From positions 4,030,001 to 4,094,000 of the forward strand of contig NC_014100.1 in assembly GCF_000092285.1 (NCBI RefSeq): a stretch of 64,000 nucleotides of DNA. Direction: 5' to 3'. The stretch is from Caulobacter segnis ATCC 21756. GTDB taxonomy: Bacteria; Pseudomonadota; Alphaproteobacteria; Caulobacterales; Caulobacteraceae. Below the pieces are notes generated by a model, which saw only the letters and a program-made list of their open reading frames with translations, had not been told where the DNA came from and searched no databases. Below, in pieces: positions 8,690-19,006 of this stretch (position 1 is its first letter; the number at the start of each line of letters is the position of its first letter). Both the position numbers and the translations under genes were made by a program.

Positions 8690-9844
8690 TTACACGGCCA
8701 GCGGAAGCTCATCGATCGGCGCCTCCTGCTCGGTCACGGGCGTGGCGAACAGGCCGCTGATGAAAGGACCCTTGACCGTGTTGGCGCCCATGCGCCGCGC
8801 CAGCTCCAGCTCGCGCGCGTTGCGCACGCCAGCCAGGCCCTGGCGCAGACGGCGCGTGGCGTAGACTTTCCGGTCGGACAGAAAGCGATGGATCTTCAGC
8901 AGGCGGGACTTCTCGTCGTCGCCCTCCAGCTGCAGAACAACGCCATGCGCCAGACCTTCGGGAACGGCTTGGCAGTAGAAGCCGGCGTCGTGCACCCTCA
9001 GGTCGACGCGGGCGAAGTTCGGCAGGACCAGGTCGCGCAGCGGCGCGATCGCCGAGAACGGCAGGTCCCGCGGCACCTCATAGATCACGGCCGCCATCCG
9101 CTCGCGGACGCTGGGCGAAAGGGCCGTCAGGCGCGCCTGATAGGCGTCGCGGATCCCGGCGCGAACGACGCTCCACATCCGCACCCCGACCCAGGCCTTG
9201 AGACTGGGGTCGGCCTCCAAGGCCGCGACCGCACGGTCGAAGGCCAGGAGGTCGTGCTCTGCGAACTCGTTGTCGTCTTGCGGCTCCGGCGCGCCGGACT
9301 TGCGGACGACCATGATCTCGGAGCTCTCGAACTTCTGGCTTCCCAGGTTGTAGACTCCACGCCAGCCGAGATGGATCGGCGTGGGCGCCTCGACCTTGGG
9401 CTTGTCCGCGACCTTGCGGGGCGTCGAGCCCCACGGCGCCAGCTCCTGGACGCCGTCGCCGCGGATCAGGCGCGTGCGGCCCTCGGGCGGCGGCGGCTTG
9501 CCCCCGCGCATGGCCAGCAATTCGTCTTCGCCGAGGGTGGAGAACTTGAGGACCTGCTCCTCGTCGCCCTCGAAGGTGAGCATGCAGAGATCGTCGCGGC
9601 CCTGGGTGCCGAACAGCCGCAGCTGCAGCTCCTGGGCCATGTTGCGCAGCTCTTCGCCGTCGAGGTAGTCGGCGTGCGGGTCGACCAGCACATAGGCGCC
9701 GGGAGCCACGCGGCCATAGCGCCGGGGCGGCGGCCAATGGGCTTCGATATAGGCGGACGAGGTCTTGTCGATCTTGGCCGGAGTCACGCCTTCGACGGCC
9801 GACTCGCGCGCGCCGCGCTCAATGCAGATTCGAAGACAGGCCAT
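8690..9844 (-). CDS. EAL-like degenerate protein, copy 2
   Basis: 384-aa paralogue of the next gene: MACLRICIERG at the start, MLTFEGDEEQVLKFSTLGEDELL, then WRGVYNLGSQKFESSEIMVV, AVIYEVPRDLPF, RVDLRVHDAGFY and LAGVRNARELELARRMGANTVKGP. These align in order with EAL landmarks (substrate loop, EVTES, DDFGTGY, EGVE/QGY), but the Glu, Asp and Lys residues needed for metal and catalysis are not conserved. The start at 9844 is chosen by similarity to copy 1; GGMACL at 9853 is possible. Likely co-transcribed with copy 1. Confidence 0.6.
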   Translation of the reverse strand: MACLRICIERGARESAVEGVTPAKIDKTSSAYIEAHWPPPRRYGRVAPGAYVLVDPHADYLDGEELRNMAQELQLRLFGTQGRDDLCMLTFEGDEEQVLKFSTLGEDELLAMRGGKPPPPEGRTRLIRGDGVQELAPWGSTPRKVADKPKVEAPTPIHLGWRGVYNLGSQKFESSEIMVVRKSGAPEPQDDNEFAEHDLLAFDRAVAALEADPSLKAWVGVRMWSVVRAGIRDAYQARLTALSPSVRERMAAVIYEVPRDLPFSAIAPLRDLVLPNFARVDLRVHDAGFYCQAVPEGLAHGVVLQLEGDDEKSRLLKIHRFLSDRKVYATRRLRQGLAGVRNARELELARRMGANTVKGPFISGLFATPVTEQEAPIDELPLAV

Positions 9845-9926
9845 CCCACCCATGCGGCGGAATTTATAGCGGCAGGTATTGAGAATTGCTTCTCGTAACT
9901 AATGCCGCGACAACGCGCCACAGACC

Positions 9927-10520
9927 TTAGACGAATGCCTCGGACAACCTGAAGTCCAGGCGCTGACGCACGCCCGGCCAGTCATAATCGGTGATCGAGA
10001 ACACCGCCGTGTCGCGCACATGGCCGGTCCAGGTGATCTTGTGATTACGCAGCACGCCTTCCTTGGTCGCGCCCAGTTTCTGGATGGCCGCCTGGCTGCG
10101 CGCGTTGCGCACGTCGGTGACCAGCTCGACGCGGATCGCACCGCAGTCGAAGGCGTGCGCCAGCAACAGGCGCTTGCTTTCCGGATTGATCGGGCCGGAC
10201 CGCGCCTCGGGGTTGAGGAAGGTCGAGCCGATCTCCAGCCCGCAGTGGACGCGGCGGATGTTCAGGTAGCTGGAGGTGCCGACCACCTTGCCGTCCGACA
10301 GGCGGCGAATGGCGAAGCCGATGCGCTCGCCCCGGTCCGTCTCGCCCTGCAGCGCGCCCCAGAAGTCGTCGAAACCCTCGCCGCAGCCGTTGACCGACAT
10401 GATCTCCCAGCTTTCGGGATCGCAGTCGACGGCGGCCTTCAGCTCGTCGCGGTGATCGACGGTGACGGGTTCGAGCCGGACGTGGCGGCCCTGCAGGATG
10501 TCGGCGGTCAGGTTCAGCAT
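9927..10520 (-). CDS. GNAT-family N-acetyltransferase (RimJ/RimL-like)
   Basis: 197 aa from the ATG at 10520 ([19 protein letters not shown]). It has the RimJ-type layout: GRHVRLEPV at the N-terminus, [20 protein letters not shown], then GLEIGSTFL and the acetyl-CoA region ending in [30 protein letters not shown], the classic 'N..S..a..KlGf..eG' signature. It would move an acetyl group from acetyl-CoA to an amine, substrate unknown. Divergent from the acyl-CoA dehydrogenase gene. A start 33 bp upstream is possible. Confidence 0.8.
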   Translation of the reverse strand: MLNLTADILQGRHVRLEPVTVDHRDELKAAVDCDPESWEIMSVNGCGEGFDDFWGALQGETDRGERIGFAIRRLSDGKVVGTSSYLNIRRVHCGLEIGSTFLNPEARSGPINPESKRLLLAHAFDCGAIRVELVTDVRNARSQAAIQKLGATKEGVLRNHKITWTGHVRDTAVFSITDYDWPGVRQRLDFRLSEAFV

Positions 10521-10632
10521 GTCGTCGTTGTCCGACAGGTGGCGGCCGAACACAACCCGCGGCCCCTCAACTTAAGCCATCGCGCGCCGACCTGCCCGCT
10601 TGCCGCGCGCGGAATGGCGGTCTACAAATGCT

Positions 10633-10648
10633 TCAAACAAGTGTTTGA
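10633..10648. promoter_or_regulatory. Palindromic operator candidate upstream of the acyl-CoA dehydrogenase
   Basis: TCAAACA-AG-TGTTTGA is a perfect 7-bp inverted repeat with a 2-bp centre, ending 28 bp before the ATG at 10677. It overlaps a TTGACA (10645-10650), a possible -35 box. Short palindromes of this size at fatty-acid genes are often bound by TetR-family repressors (inference; no such regulator is adjacent). Confidence 0.5.
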
Positions 10649-10676
10649 CACAAGCCGAGCGGGCAGAGGGAACGCC

Positions 10677-11981
<1,305 letters not shown>

Positions 11982-11995
11982 AAGGCGTCGAGATG

Positions 11996-12108
11996 CTCCC
12001 CCGCGATGCGGGGGAGCTGTCGCGGAGCGACTGAGGGGGCTAATGCGGCATAGGTCCAGCTAGCCCCCTCCGGCCCGCCGGGCCACCTCCCCCGCATCGC
12101 GGGGGAGG
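11996..12108. repeat. REPIN-like palindromic element D
   Basis: A 113-bp unit with two GC-rich palindromes, 11996-12016 and 12086-12108, in inverted relation. Between them is CTGTCGCGGAGCGACTGAGG and a central AATGCGGCATAGG. Its reverse complement is nearly the same as 32941-33052, with about six substitutions and one indel by eye. Confidence 0.85.
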
Positions 12109-12165
12109 AACTTTGGCCGCAAAATCCGGGCGGACAGCGTCGCCGCGGCAGGCGATCATCGCCTC

Positions 12166-12705
12166 ATGACCCACCCTGTCCGCCTCTTCCTCGACCGCGC
12201 GCCCTCGCCGATCGGCGAGATCCTGATTGTCACCGACGAGACCGGCCTGTTGCGCGCCGTCGATTTCCACGATTTCGAGCCGCGTCTACGACGCCTGCTG
12301 GGCCTGCACTACGGCGCCTTGCCGCTGGAGGACGGCGCCGCGCCCGCCGAGACCAAGGCCGCTTTCGCGCGCTACTTCGCCGGCGACATCTCCGCCCTGA
12401 CAGACCTGCCCTGGGACACCGGCGGCACGCCGTTCCAGCGCGCGGTCTGGCGCGCCCTGGCCGCGATCCCGCCGGGCGAAACGGTCACCTATTCAGAGCT
12501 CGCGCGCCGCGTGGAGCGTCCCGCCGCGATCCGCGCCGTCGGAGCGGCCAACGGCGCCAATCCGTTGAGCCTCGTCGCGCCCTGCCACCGGGTGATCGGG
12601 ATGAGCGGCGCGCTCACCGGCTACGCCGGCGGCGTCGAGCGCAAGCGCTGGCTGCTGGCCCACGAGGGCGTTGTTCAGGCGAAGCCCATGCCCCTGGCCA
12701 CGTAG
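12166..12705 (+). CDS. ogt: Methylated-DNA--[protein]-cysteine S-methyltransferase, copy 1
   Basis: 179-aa suicide repair protein that transfers alkyl groups from O6-alkylguanine to its own cysteine. The C-terminal domain has GTPFQRAVWRALAAIPPGETVTYSELA (helix-turn-helix and Tyr), RAVGAANGANPLSLVAPCHRVIG (PCHRV active site) and YAGGVERKRWLLAHEG. Length and lack of an AraC domain point to Ogt rather than Ada. The last ~31 bp overlap the convergent membrane-protein gene. A second MGMT is encoded at 27172-27795. Confidence 0.93.
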   Translation: MTHPVRLFLDRAPSPIGEILIVTDETGLLRAVDFHDFEPRLRRLLGLHYGALPLEDGAAPAETKAAFARYFAGDISALTDLPWDTGGTPFQRAVWRALAAIPPGETVTYSELARRVERPAAIRAVGAANGANPLSLVAPCHRVIGMSGALTGYAGGVERKRWLLAHEGVVQAKPMPLAT

Positions 12706-13100
12706 CGGCCGACATTGAAGAACGGCAGGCTCAGCGTGATCCCGATCAGGGCGTTGAAGACGATCGATCCGGCGTTGAAACGCCCGGCCGCACCGTCCAT
12801 CGCCGCCGACAGCGCCCGCGCCGCCGCCGCGCCCAGCCAGCCGATCGCCAGCACCATCGCCATGGCCGCGCCCAGCCTGGGTTGATAGCCCAGATACAGC
12901 GCCGCGATCCCGTGCGAGGCGATCAGCATGCCGCCGAACGCGCGCCCCTCGGCGAACAGCGGCGACTTGGGCGTCTCCTCGTCGGCCAGCCCGGCGAGGC
13001 CGATCATCGTCTGCGGCCGCGCCAGGATCATGCCGCCCAGGGCGCCGCCGATGACGCAGGCCACCACCGCCAGAAACAGGGACAGGACGTAGCTGGACAT
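12675..13100 (-). CDS. Small four-helix membrane protein (DUF4345-like)
   Basis: 141 aa starting at the ATG at 13100 (MSSYVLSLFLAVVACVIGG), with about four hydrophobic segments separated by short loops. GGMILARP...GLAGL, FAEGRAFGGMLIASHG and a terminal FNVGRYVARG resemble the DUF4345 family of small inner-membrane proteins. The longer ORF adds 24 residues of unlikely sequence. Its 3' end overlaps ogt. Function unknown. Confidence 0.6.
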   Translation of the reverse strand: MSSYVLSLFLAVVACVIGGALGGMILARPQTMIGLAGLADEETPKSPLFAEGRAFGGMLIASHGIAALYLGYQPRLGAAMAMVLAIGWLGAAAARALSAAMDGAAGRFNAGSIVFNALIGITLSLPFFNVGRYVARGMGFA

Positions 13101-13122
13101 CGGCTCTCCTAGAGCGGTTCCG

Positions 13123-13533
13123 TCAGGCGGGCGCGTGGCAGACGGCCTCGACGTTTCGACCGTCCGGGTCAAGAACGAAAGCGGCGTAATAATTGGGATG
13201 ATAGTGAGGCCGAACGCCCGGCGCGCCGTTGTCGATCCCGCCCGCCGCCAGAGCCGCGGCGTGGAAGGCGTTCACCTGGCCCCGATCGGCGGCCAGGAAG
13301 GCCACGTGCATGGGGCCGGTCACGGCCTGGCCCTCGCTGACCCAGAAGCTCGGCTTGCCCGCCTGGATGTCGCGGCGATCGGCGTTGGGGCCATAGCCGA
13401 TGAAGGCCGAGCTGCCGGTCTCCTCGGCGCTGACGCTCATCACCACGCCGATCCCCAGCGGCGCGAAAGCCGCGTCGTAGAACGCCTTCGAGGCCTGGAG
13501 ATCCCTGACCGTCACACCCATATGGTCGATCAT
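13123..13533 (-). CDS. VOC-superfamily (glyoxalase/bleomycin-resistance fold) protein
   Basis: 136 aa with the paired beta-alpha-beta-beta-beta modules of the VOC fold: MIDHMGVTVRDLQASKAFYDAAFAPLG at the start, HVAFLAADRGQVNAFHAAALAAGG in the middle, and YYAAFVLDPDGRNVEAVCH at the end. Metal-ligand candidates are His4, the His of MHVAF and the Glu of NVEAV. Substrate unknown. It lies 22 bp upstream of the membrane-protein gene on the same strand, so the two may be co-transcribed. Confidence 0.85.
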   Translation of the reverse strand: MIDHMGVTVRDLQASKAFYDAAFAPLGIGVVMSVSAEETGSSAFIGYGPNADRRDIQAGKPSFWVSEGQAVTGPMHVAFLAADRGQVNAFHAAALAAGGIDNGAPGVRPHYHPNYYAAFVLDPDGRNVEAVCHAPA

Positions 13534-13581
13534 TGAAACCGCTCCCGTTCACCGCGCCGAAAAAACTTCACTCAGGGCGTC

Positions 13582-13609
13582 CTTGACTCCCCGGAGGCCG
13601 GCGCCTAAC
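13582..13609 (+). promoter_or_regulatory. Candidate heat-shock (sigma-32-like) promoter of groESL
   Basis: CTTGAC (13582-13587), 16 bp, CCTAAC (13604-13609), just upstream of CIRCE so that a start near 13616 would sit beside the operator. In C. crescentus, groESL is known to use both sigma-32 and CIRCE. The match to the -10 is partial. Confidence 0.45.
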
Positions 13610-13621
13610 TGACGCTCGTCG

Positions 13622-13648
13622 TTAGCACTCGGAGGGAGCGACTGCTAA
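13622..13648 (+). promoter_or_regulatory. CIRCE operator (HrcA-binding) of groESL
   Basis: TTAGCACTC (13622-13630), a 9-bp spacer, GACTGCTAA (13640-13648). This matches the CIRCE consensus TTAGCACTC-N9-GAGTGCTAA with one change in the right arm. HrcA binding here represses groESL; hrcA itself is not in the window. Confidence 0.95.
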
Positions 13649-13708
13649 CAGCACCGCTCCCCCTGCTGACGAAGCCATTAATTCAAACCGTTCCGACGGA
13701 GAACCACA

Positions 13709-13999
13709 ATGAAGTTTCGTCCCCTGGGCGACCGCGTCCTCGTGAAGCGCGTCGAAGAAGAAACCAAGACCAAGGGCGGGATCATCATTCCCGACACGGC
13801 GAAGGAAAAGCCTCAAGAAGGCGAAGTCGTCGCGGTCGGTCCGGGCGCTCGCAACGACAAGGGCGAAGTCGTCGCCCTGGACGTCAAGGCTGGCGACCGC
13901 ATCCTGTTCGGCAAGTGGTCGGGCACCGAAGTGAAGGTCGACGGTCAGGACCTCCTGATCATGAAGGAAAGCGACGTCCTGGGCGTGGTCGAGGCTTAA
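13709..13999 (+). CDS. groES: Co-chaperonin GroES
   Basis: 96-aa heptameric lid of the GroEL folding chamber. It begins [21 protein letters not shown] and contains the mobile loop [25 protein letters not shown] and the C-terminal [14 protein letters not shown]. The ATG at 13709 is preceded by CGGAGAA. It is first in the CIRCE-controlled groES-groEL operon, with a 58-bp gap to groEL. Confidence 0.98.
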   Translation: MKFRPLGDRVLVKRVEEETKTKGGIIIPDTAKEKPQEGEVVAVGPGARNDKGEVVALDVKAGDRILFGKWSGTEVKVDGQDLLIMKESDVLGVVEA

Positions 14000-14033
14000 G
14001 GCCTCCCCGCTCTCCAGCGCTTTCTCCACCTAA

Positions 14034-15783
<1,750 letters not shown>

Positions 15784-15814
15784 AAGCCTGTCAGCCAAGC
15801 GCTGAAACGGATGA

Positions 15815-15845
15815 GGGCGGGGCCGAAAGGCTCCGCCCTTTTTCT
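15815..15845 (+). terminator. Rho-independent terminator of groESL
   Basis: GGGCGGGGCC-GAAA-GGCTCCGCCC (one G-T pair) followed by TTTTTCT. It lies after the hairpin/direct-repeat region and is the likely operon end. Confidence 0.85.
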
Positions 15846-15947
15846 ATCCACCGCCTATCCACCGGAATCCTTGGTGAATGCGAAAACGCACGCATCCAAT
15901 CGCCCCCGTCGGCGTTAGGCTACGGCTTCGCTAGCATGGAGGCTGTG

Positions 15948-16085
15948 ATGTCGTTCGTGCGTGAGTACCCCGCCCCGCGTCGTAAACGCGCTCCGCGGCC
16001 CCCCCTGAGTATCGTCGTTCTGGGTCTTTCGGCTTGGTTGGTGCTGGGCTTGCTAAGCCAGGCGGCCTTCCAGCTTATCGGCTGA
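15948..16085 (+). CDS. Putative 45-aa single-pass membrane peptide
   Basis: Short ORF starting MSFVREYPAPRRKRAPRPP, then one hydrophobic helix (SIVVLGLSAWLVLGLLSQ) and AAFQLIG. GGAGG ends 5 bp before the ATG at 15948, a well-placed ribosome site. The basic, proline-rich N-terminus followed by a helix predicts N-in topology. An in-frame ATG 12 bp upstream lacks such a site. No family recognised. Coding status rests on the RBS and the clear membrane-protein composition. Confidence 0.55.
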   Translation: MSFVREYPAPRRKRAPRPPLSIVVLGLSAWLVLGLLSQAAFQLIG

Positions 16086-16138
16086 CCGGCGGCTAAAGAC
16101 CCTTACAGTTCCGGGCGGAACGCCCTAAGTGCTGCGAC

Positions 16139-16450
16139 ATGTTCCGCCAGCGCCCTGACGCCGATCTGATCGTTCAAGGCTGGGTCATCGGCGTCATGGT
16201 CGAGGTCCCGGGCGAGCGCGCGCCCGTCCGTCACTACTTCGCCGTCGGCAAGGCCGATCGGGCCCAGGCCGAATGGGCCGCGACAGACCTCGCCCAGACC
16301 GAAGGCGCGATCGCCTCCAGCCCCGTGAATGGCCAAGAGCCCGTCGAGGCGATGCGCGAGATCGTCGCCTACCGGATGCGGGATCTGGGCCTGAAGTCCG
16401 GCGAGGCGCGGCGGCTCGGCGACAAGTACCCGCGCCGCTGGTTGTTCTGA
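16139..16450 (+). CDS. Hypothetical 103-aa protein
   Basis: No family recognised. The N-terminal half looks like a small beta-sheet (VQGWVIGVMVEVPGERAPVRHYFAVGKADR) and the C-terminal half is helical (EPVEAMREIVAYRMRDLGLKSGEARRL), ending in KYPRRWLF. No signal peptide or membrane segment. Composition and codon use resemble neighbouring real genes, and no better frame exists here. Probably cytosolic. Confidence 0.5.
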   Translation: MFRQRPDADLIVQGWVIGVMVEVPGERAPVRHYFAVGKADRAQAEWAATDLAQTEGAIASSPVNGQEPVEAMREIVAYRMRDLGLKSGEARRLGDKYPRRWLF

Positions 16451-16514
16451 CGGGCTCTTTCAGAGCGTTTCGACCGGGCAATCGCCCCGCCAAAATCTCC
16501 CGCTAGAGCGGGGC

Positions 16515-17342
16515 ATGCCTCAGCTCTTCTCCGCCAATCGCCGTCGCGTCCTGACCCTGGCCGCCCTGGCGCCCGCCGTGGCCCTGCCCGTTCCCGCGCA
16601 CGCCGACGCCCTGGTCCTGACGCCGCAGGTCACCCAGGGTCCCTACTGGTTCGATCCCAAGCTGCTGCGCTCGGACATCACCGAGGGCCGCCCCGGCGTG
16701 CCCGCGCGCGTGCGGATGACGGTCCTCGACCAGGCCGGCGCGCCGATCCGGGGGGCGCGGGTCGAGATCTGGCACTGCGACGCCTCGGGCCTCTACTCGG
16801 GCTACGAGGGCCAGGGCGACGATCTGAAGACCGGGACCAAGGGCCAGACCTTCCTGCGCGGCGGCCAGCTGACGGATCAAGGCGGCGTGGCGACGTTCCG
16901 CACCATCTGGCCGGGCTGGTACGAAGGCCGCACGCCGCACATCCACGCCAAGGTGTTCCTCGACGCCCGCACCGCCCTGACCTGCCAGCTGTTCGTGCCC
17001 GACGCGCTCAGCGAATATCTCTACGAGAACGTCCCGGCCTACAAACGCCCCCGCAAGCGCGACACCCTCAACAGCAACGACGGCATCGCCCTGCAAGGCG
17101 GCGAGGCCATGGTCGCGGCGGTCAGGGAGGGCAAGGACGCCTACGAGATCGCGCTGACGGTCGCCATCGACCCCCGCGCCGACTGGAAGGACAAGGGCTT
17201 TGGTCCGGACCGCACCGGGGGCTCTGCCGGAGGACCTCCGCCTGGGCCGCCGCCCGGCGGCATGGGACCGCCCGGCGGACCGCCGCGCGCGAACGCCCTG
17301 ACCGGCGAGGCGCGGCTGAAAGCGATCATCCCGGGCCTCTAG
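16515..17342 (+). CDS. Exported intradiol ring-cleavage dioxygenase-like protein
   Basis: 275 aa. An N-terminal Arg-rich signal (NRRRVLTLAALAPAVALPVPAHA) resembles a Tat signal, unusual for a dioxygenase of aromatic catabolism. The fold matches protocatechuate 3,4-dioxygenase beta chains: TQGPYWFD, RVEIWHCDASGLYSGYEG (first Fe-ligand Tyr), and GWYEGRTPHIHAKVF (Tyr and two His ligands of non-heme Fe(III)). All four ligands are visible. The tail is Pro/Gly-rich (PPGPPPGGMGPPGGPP), probably disordered. No other aromatic-degradation genes are nearby, so the substrate is unknown. Confidence 0.85.
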   Translation: MPQLFSANRRRVLTLAALAPAVALPVPAHADALVLTPQVTQGPYWFDPKLLRSDITEGRPGVPARVRMTVLDQAGAPIRGARVEIWHCDASGLYSGYEGQGDDLKTGTKGQTFLRGGQLTDQGGVATFRTIWPGWYEGRTPHIHAKVFLDARTALTCQLFVPDALSEYLYENVPAYKRPRKRDTLNSNDGIALQGGEAMVAAVREGKDAYEIALTVAIDPRADWKDKGFGPDRTGGSAGGPPPGPPPGGMGPPGGPPRANALTGEARLKAIIPGL

Positions 17343-17425
17343 GATGTTCCCCCTTGGCGCGGCCGCCGGTTTGAGGCCATGCTCCGCGCCAAACGGACGT
17401 TCGAACGCCGCGCGAGGGGAAGAGC

Positions 17426-18595
17426 ATGAACAGGATGAGGCTGGCCGCCATGGGTCTGGCGGCGATGTTGACGATGGGCGCGGCGGCCTGCGCGCAGACG
17501 ACGCCCGCCCCCACGACGCCGAACGACTACGCCAAGACCGACAACTGGCTGTGCCTGCCTGGGCGCCAGGACGCCTGCGCCTCGGACCAGACGACGACCA
17601 TCGTCGAAGCCGACGGCAAGACCGCGGTCGAGCCGTTCAAGGCGGCGGCGGCGCCGGCCTATGACTGCTTCTACGTCTATCCCACCGTCTCGACCGACTC
17701 CGGCGGCAACAGCGACATGATCATCGACCCGGCCGAGCGCCGCGTCGTCGACCAGCAGCTGGCGCGCTTTGGGTCCAAGTGCCGGGTGTTCGCGCCGATG
17801 TATCGCCAGGTCACGTTGGCCGCGCTGCGCACGGCGATGTTGGGCGGTCGCTCGCCCGGCGACGGCGAGCTGGCCTACGCCGACGTCCGCGACGCCTGGC
17901 GCTGGTACCTCGCCAACGAGAACAAAGGCCGGGGCGTGGTCCTGATCGGCCACAGCCAGGGCTCGCGCATCCTGCTGAGCCTGCTGAAGAACGAGATCGA
18001 CGGCCAGCCGGCCCAGAAGCAGATGATCTCGGCGCTGGTGTTGGGCATGAACACCCCGGTGGATGCGGCGGGCAACTACGGCTCGATCCCGCTGTGCACG
18101 AAGGCTGACCAGGCGGGGTGCCTCGTGACCTACGTCTCGTTCCGCGCCACCAGCCCGCCGCCGGCCAACAGTCGCTTTGGCAAGACCGATCCCGAAGGGC
18201 GTCGCGCCGGCTGCGTGAACCCCGCCGCCCTGCTGGCCGGCAAGGCCTCTTCCGACGAGGCCCCCCTGCACGCCTATCTCAGCAGCAAGGGCTTCGGCGC
18301 CGTCGAGGGACAGGCGCCAAAACCGTTCGCCAAGGACCTCAAGGTGACGACGCCGTTCGTCTCCATGCCCGGCCTGCTGTCGGCGCGCTGCGTCAGCGAC
18401 GGCGAGTTCACCTACCTGGCGGTCAAGGTCAACGCCGATCCGGCCGACCCGCGCGCCGACGAGATCGGCGGCGATATCTCGGTCGCGGGCGTGATCCTGA
18501 AAGATTGGGGCCTTCACCTGATCGACGTGAACCTGGCCATGGGCGACTTGGTCGCGCTGGTCGATCGGCAGGCCGCGGCCTACGGCGCAAAGTAG
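17426..18595 (+). CDS. DUF3089 alpha/beta-hydrolase-like exported protein
   Basis: 389 aa with a signal peptide (LAAMLTMGAAACAQT; the Cys could make it a lipoprotein). DUF3089 features are DCFYVYPTVSTDSGGNSDM, RVFAPMYRQVTLAAL, and the nucleophile elbow GVVLIGHSQGSRILLSLL (GHSQG Ser). Later conserved pieces are ALVLGMNTPV and LHLIDVNLAMGDLV. Likely a periplasmic serine hydrolase of unknown substrate. ATG at 17426, 7 bp after GAAGAG. Confidence 0.85.
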   Translation: MNRMRLAAMGLAAMLTMGAAACAQTTPAPTTPNDYAKTDNWLCLPGRQDACASDQTTTIVEADGKTAVEPFKAAAAPAYDCFYVYPTVSTDSGGNSDMIIDPAERRVVDQQLARFGSKCRVFAPMYRQVTLAALRTAMLGGRSPGDGELAYADVRDAWRWYLANENKGRGVVLIGHSQGSRILLSLLKNEIDGQPAQKQMISALVLGMNTPVDAAGNYGSIPLCTKADQAGCLVTYVSFRATSPPPANSRFGKTDPEGRRAGCVNPAALLAGKASSDEAPLHAYLSSKGFGAVEGQAPKPFAKDLKVTTPFVSMPGLLSARCVSDGEFTYLAVKVNADPADPRADEIGGDISVAGVILKDWGLHLIDVNLAMGDLVALVDRQAAAYGAK

Positions 18596-18604
18596 CGCGG
18601 GCGA

Positions 18605-18714
18605 AATCCTCCCCCTCGCGGGGGAGGTGTCCGCGAAGCGGGCGGAGGGGAAGAAACCGGGTAGCCCGACCTTCCCCCTCCGGCCTTCGGCCGCCTCCCC
18701 CACGGGGGAGGATT
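18605..18714. repeat. Palindromic REP-like element E
   Basis: Ends are mutually inverted: AATCCTCCCCC (18605-18615) and GGGGGAGGATT (18704-18714). It holds hairpins on each side (CCTCCCCCTCGCGGGGGAGG and CCTCCCCCACGGGGGAGG) and lies in the convergent gap between the DUF3089 and DUF1328 genes. Confidence 0.75.
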
Positions 18715-18716
18715 GA

Positions 18717-18899
18717 TTACTTCGGTCCCGACACAGCCTTGAACACCGTGGTCCCGAGCAGCAGCAGGATCACGAAGCCGATCAGGAACAGGAAGAACAG
18801 GATCTTGGCGACGCCCGCCGCCGCGCCGGCGACGCCGGTGAAGCCCAAGGCGCCGGCGACGATCGCGACGATGGCGAGAATGATGGCCCATTTGAGCAT
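18717..18899 (-). CDS. DUF1328 (YtjA-like) small membrane protein
   Basis: 60 aa with two hydrophobic helices: [20 protein letters not shown], then [28 protein letters not shown]. The sequence pattern (LKWAiiFlvIAlIAalLGF..IAG.AA.iAkilf.iFlv.fl..L) is that of DUF1328, a short conserved inner-membrane family of unknown role often linked to stress. The full length matches the family. Confidence 0.9.
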   Translation of the reverse strand: MLKWAIILAIVAIVAGALGFTGVAGAAAGVAKILFFLFLIGFVILLLLGTTVFKAVSGPK

Positions 18900-19006
18900 G
18901 ACGGTTTCCCTCCGCGGGCGCCCAAACGGCGCCGTTGTAAAATCAACGCCCCTTCACCGCGCGGCGTTCCTTGTCTTCGCCGCCCGAGGCCGGTAACCCA
19001 GTCGCC

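Noticed and set aside
13622..13648. The inverted repeat upstream of groES as a terminator
   Set aside because: It matches the CIRCE operator almost exactly and has no T-run.
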